A DNA stretch of 64,000 nt from Physcomitrium patens (taxonomy: Eukaryota > Streptophyta > Bryopsida > Funariales > Funariaceae): NCBI RefSeq assembly GCF_000002425.4, contig NC_037269.1, positions 511,599-575,598 of the forward strand, written 5' to 3'. Each line of letters opens with the position of its first letter. Within the stretch, counting starts at the first letter, position 1. Positions 60,735 to 64,000 of this stretch are shown here, piece after piece. Position numbers and translations under genes: made by a program. Under the pieces are notes generated by a model. That model saw only the letters and a list, made by a program, of their open reading frames with translations, was not told the origin of the DNA and ran no database searches.

Positions 60735-62679
60735 TCACTTAGCTTCACCATCTTGTTTGATTTGACCAGCAGGACCAGCAGGTTGCATAAGCGTGGAGAG
60801 CCCTTGACCAAAAGATCTCCATAATCGGGACTGAAAGGAAGTACCTTCTGTAATGGTTGGAGTGGCACCCTCTGGTGTCAGCTCCACTGAAACAGCAGCT
60901 GCAAGGTCCAATTTTTTAAGTCTTATAGTGCCCAAAATTTGCTCTGGGAGCTCACTCTCCATCTGTCCTTCCAGAAGGAAAGCCAGGTCGACGGTGAGGG
61001 TAGTAATGTACCCAATGGCAAGATGCACAATTGCGTTCGCAACAATAGATGATCCAATATCCACGTCAACCTCTATGAAATTGGATCCTTGCAAGTATCT
61101 GCAATGAGGCACAACAAAGAACCCAACTCTTCCTTAATCTCAGACCTCGAAAGATCCAAAACAATTTTATAAAAATCACATTTCCACCTATGTGACAAAT
61201 CAACTGGAACGGACTGCAAACACAGATATCCTCACCAAGTTGTTCAAACTTACAACCCTCGAGGTAACAACCCCGTAGAAAGGGATGCCTAGTTGGAAAA
61301 CCTAAACTAGCCATCAAAGTTTACAACGCCATCAGCGTTTACAATATTATTGAACAATTCTACCAAAACCTGACTAGGCCAGTTTGCAAACAAAAGAAAG
61401 TCTAAATAACTGAAGAACATCAAAAGAAAACCCCAGTACATCAATCCGGAACCAAGGTAACTTGCAATAGGATTCCACTCTGAACGAATCCAAACAGAAC
61501 CAAATGAAATGAGTGACCATCCATGAACAACAACAGTGTACAGGCAACCACAATAACGGATAGAAACCGTTGGAAATCTTGGTGTATATGAATGTGACCT
61601 GCAAGTGAGGGATCTGCCAAGAATGCAAATAGCCTGCTCTCCAACTGCTGTTTTAACAATCCACGGCCCTTCAGATATATTTGCTATAAGCTTCAAGCGG
61701 TTGTTCTTAAATACATCGTCTCCCTTCAAGAAGCGGTCCCACACAGATCCCTCCTCAAACTCATTGAATGTTACAAAGTATGAAACTACACTGTAGTGCT
61801 CCTTGCTTGGGATCTGAAATAACAGCAGTTGGCTTAAAACTCGCTCTCTGACTGATATAATATCACTATCCGACCAAGATCTCAACCAGAAACATCAAGG
61901 ATACTTGAATAAACGTTCTTGAAGAAACTTCTCAAACGATCATGAAGGGCAATTTAAGCCGTAGAAGGTCTTACAGACGCTAACATATAACGTGTTCTTA
62001 GGACCATCGTATGGTTCAAATATTTGGATCTTCAATACACACAATTGGAGTAAGGTTAATCTCTTTTGAAATCTCTTATAACAAGGGAACTCCTAAACAC
62101 CAGCACTTGCTTCCGAATAGGAAATACGCTAATGATTGCAGCATGACATAAAATCTACTATGATCTCTGAATGCTCCGGAGGAAAAAGAACGCCTTAGTT
62201 CCCAGGAAAATCAAATGAAGTTAGAAGAAGATTCCAAATTGTCTGACAACAGATCATTAGAATAAATTCGCCTTCGAAATTTACTTATTCGACTGCCATC
62301 CAAAAACGAAGTAGGAACCACTGACCTGGAGATTAAAGGCCCACACAAAAGGCTTCTGGGCACAAGCCTTCTGTGCTCGATCTAAAGCCAATCTGACCCT
62401 GTTGGTGGATTGTTGCATAACACAATCGATTCTGGAACTGCTCTTCAACCAGTCCAATGCCAGGGGCCGAAGTAAACACTCACCTCCAGGAATTTTTACT
62501 CTGTCTGCCAAGTACTGAGGGCCCCGTACAGTGAAAAATCCTCCTGGAATAGAAGTCCATCCTGTGCTACCATCACTAATATCAACGTAAGACAATGAGC
62601 CCCCTTCCTGGAGCTGTGCCGTCCATTCTAAGCTCTGTGTCTTTTCTTCAGCTTGAGCATTGTTTTCACTTTGCTCCAT
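60735..62679 (-). CDS. DUF1336 / EDR2-C domain protein, short form
   Basis: Three exons on the minus strand: 62679-62326, 61813-61599, 61098-60735; 933 nt, 310 residues in one frame with GT-AG introns. Nearly the whole length is the DUF1336 (ENHANCED DISEASE RESISTANCE 2, C-terminal) domain: WTSIPGGFFTVRGPQYL, the DWLKSSSRID block, FLKGDDVFKNNRLKLI, GPWIVKTAVG, and FIEVDVDIGSSIVANAIV. Arabidopsis EDR2 has PH and START lipid-binding domains ahead of this domain and restrains defence and cell death; this protein lacks both, like the short DUF1336-only plant proteins of unknown role. The ATG at 62679 is eleven codons after an in-frame TAA, which supports the start. Confidence 0.93.
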
Positions 62680-63340
62680 AATTGAATTCCTTGCTGTGAC
62701 CAGGAGTTCTTATCAACAAATTACTTGCAGATCTCTCGGTATTAGCGAAGGATTGTAGCTCCACCCAAAGTAGGAGTAAGTCTTCAAAAACGCATGGAGC
62801 GACTTTCACGGCAACCTTCCAGGAGAAACCACCTTCAAACGTACGATCGGAAAAATATGGAACCTGACACAACTAGTTCACCCGCAATACACTCAACCTC
62901 TGGCCTTGGTCCTCAACAATCCTGCAAAGCCCTTTCACGCCTTTTCAATCCATGACTTTCCCCGCGTCATGATCCAACAGCAAACCTCGACCAGCGTTGG
63001 TAAAATCAAACAAATCGCCAAACACCTCACGAACTAAAAATCATTCTCAAGCTCCACCAACTCCAGATCATCAAATGACGCGTCAATCAACCCTACGTGC
63101 TTAAATTCCACGCTCCTCCAAATAAGCTCCAACTCAACACCCTCGAATCCCCTAATGGAACAAACCACCTGACATCGAATCGAAGCCAGAAGACTCCAAA
63201 GCCTCTCTCTCTCTCACTCTCTCTCACTCTCTATCTCGGACTATCTCGCTACTAATCAACTCCCTGATCAGATTGCCAAAGCGTCATCCTCAACCCTAAA
63301 CTAATCCTTAGAATACACACAATGAAATCCAAGGGAAAAG
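62680..63340 (-). promoter_or_regulatory. Leader and proximal promoter of the DUF1336 gene
   Basis: No coding sequence recognised. A (CT)n-rich tract on the plus strand (about 63203-63231) is GA-rich on the transcribed strand, typical of plant leaders. Exact transcription start unknown. Confidence 0.45.
63203..63231. repeat. (CT)n-rich tract
   Basis: Imperfect CTCTCT/CACTCT repeats upstream of the DUF1336 gene. Confidence 0.85.
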
Positions 63341-64000
63341 AATGGCCACGTGGGGCAGGACCCCGCCAGCAGAAGCTCTGACAATGAGGAGATCTCACTC
63401 AGAACAGATCAGCGAGGCTGCGATGCGATGGCCGCAATGGCTGCAAGACAAGCGCATTCGTCGAAACGGGGGCAGGCATCCCAGATATCCATCCCACGCC
63501 CCTACGCAACACCTCCACCTCGTTGGAGGTGCGAGACGGTCGAAACGCCGGGTCCTACCCGGGGTTTGGCCCCTCCCGCCCTCTCTCGTTCCCAATTGGG
63601 CTGCAACTTACCCTCCGGGTTCCATCCCGGCCTTCCGTTTCCTTCGGTGGAGATCAAAGCCTAAATCGCTCTCAGCAACGCTTCAAAAAATCACTTGCAA
63701 CCCTCCTGAAGTAAATAATTTGAGCTTGTAATCGTATATATCCTTGTTTTGAAAGTGTTGAAAAATAGGAAAGACGCTAAGAAAAACATGTGACGACATA
63801 AGAATTACAACGATGACAACAACGATAACAATAATATTAGTTGATTGAGAAACATTTTTGTGATCTATTTGAAATATACATATATAAATAAATAAATAAA
63901 TAATTTCTTGTTATTTTTGTAACAGAATTCCATTATTGCATGCAGCAATGAAAAAATATATAAAAATGATATGATTGCTTAATAATTACTTTTAGGAATT
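63341..64000. other. GC-rich segment followed by AT-rich DNA at the right edge
   Basis: 63341-63720 is GC-rich with open frames on both strands (for example 63342-63731 plus) but no recognisable domain; the double-strand openness is a composition effect. It may be distal promoter or the edge of a neighbouring gene. 63720-64000 is AT-rich with a TAAA repeat at about 63885-63903 and no feature recognised. Confidence 0.45.
63347..63352. promoter_or_regulatory. G-box (CACGTG)
   Basis: GCCACGTGGGG at 63345-63355 is a G-box with ABRE-like flanks, bound in plants by bZIP and bHLH factors. It lies about 670 bp upstream of the DUF1336 start codon. Motif presence is certain; function is inferred. Confidence 0.5.

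Noticed and set aside
63342..63731. 129-codon GC-rich frame at the right edge as a gene
   Set aside because: Two other frames are open across the same segment and no domain is visible; more likely promoter or untranslated DNA.
1..64000. CRISPR array, tRNA, rRNA or bacterial-type operon
   Set aside because: No regularly spaced direct repeats, no cloverleaf-like or rRNA-like sequence was recognised, and all confident genes contain introns.

Overview
The window is nuclear DNA of a land plant. The evidence is three intron-containing genes with plant-type architectures (a UPL5-like HECT ubiquitin ligase, a TRAF1a/b-type MATH-domain protein and a DUF1336/EDR2-C protein), short GT-AG introns of about 140-1300 bp, and Ty3/gypsy and Ty1/copia LTR retrotransposons with initiator-Met-tRNA-type primer sites. 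The strong contrast between GC-richer genes and very AT-rich, TE-filled intergenic DNA, together with the compact introns, suggests a bryophyte (perhaps a moss), but that is inference.

Layout. 1-2804: 5' part of a fairly intact gypsy element on the minus strand (LTR, gag, protease, start of RT), cut by the window edge. 2840-3740: an internally deleted gypsy copy on the plus strand. 3740-6100: AT-rich DNA with (TA)n tracts and a hairpin. 6130-13354: upstream region and seven-exon CDS of the UPL5-like ligase; the splice model gives an unbroken 1243-codon frame with Cys1209 as the catalytic cysteine. 13355-16311: gene-poor flank. 16312-34499: an old chromodomain gypsy element (B) with three later insertions, each with a target-site duplication: a copia element (18290-24024), a solo LTR (25287-26482) and a second gypsy element (C, 27577-33290). 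34500-36072: AT-rich flank.

36073-58842 is the most striking region: a giant inverted repeat. Two arms of about 10.8 kb (36073-46860 and 48108-58842) flank a 1.25 kb spacer, and each carries a complete 12-exon TRAF1/MUSE13-14-like gene, so the two genes converge tail to tail. The right copy is intact (1381 codons). The left copy holds a 100-N gap where the right copy shows only 46 bp are missing, plus a 1-bp insertion that shifts the frame. Between about 36615 and 45650 I find no indel and no coding difference; differences cluster at the gap and at the outer edge. This is either a very young or actively homogenised palindrome, or an assembly artefact.

58843-60734 is AT-rich with no gene recognised. 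60735-62679 (minus) is a three-exon, 310-codon DUF1336 protein. 63180-64000 holds its CT-rich leader, a G-box and GC-rich upstream DNA. No operon-like cooperation is expected. The three host genes have Arabidopsis relatives linked to ubiquitin signalling, senescence or immunity, which may be coincidence.
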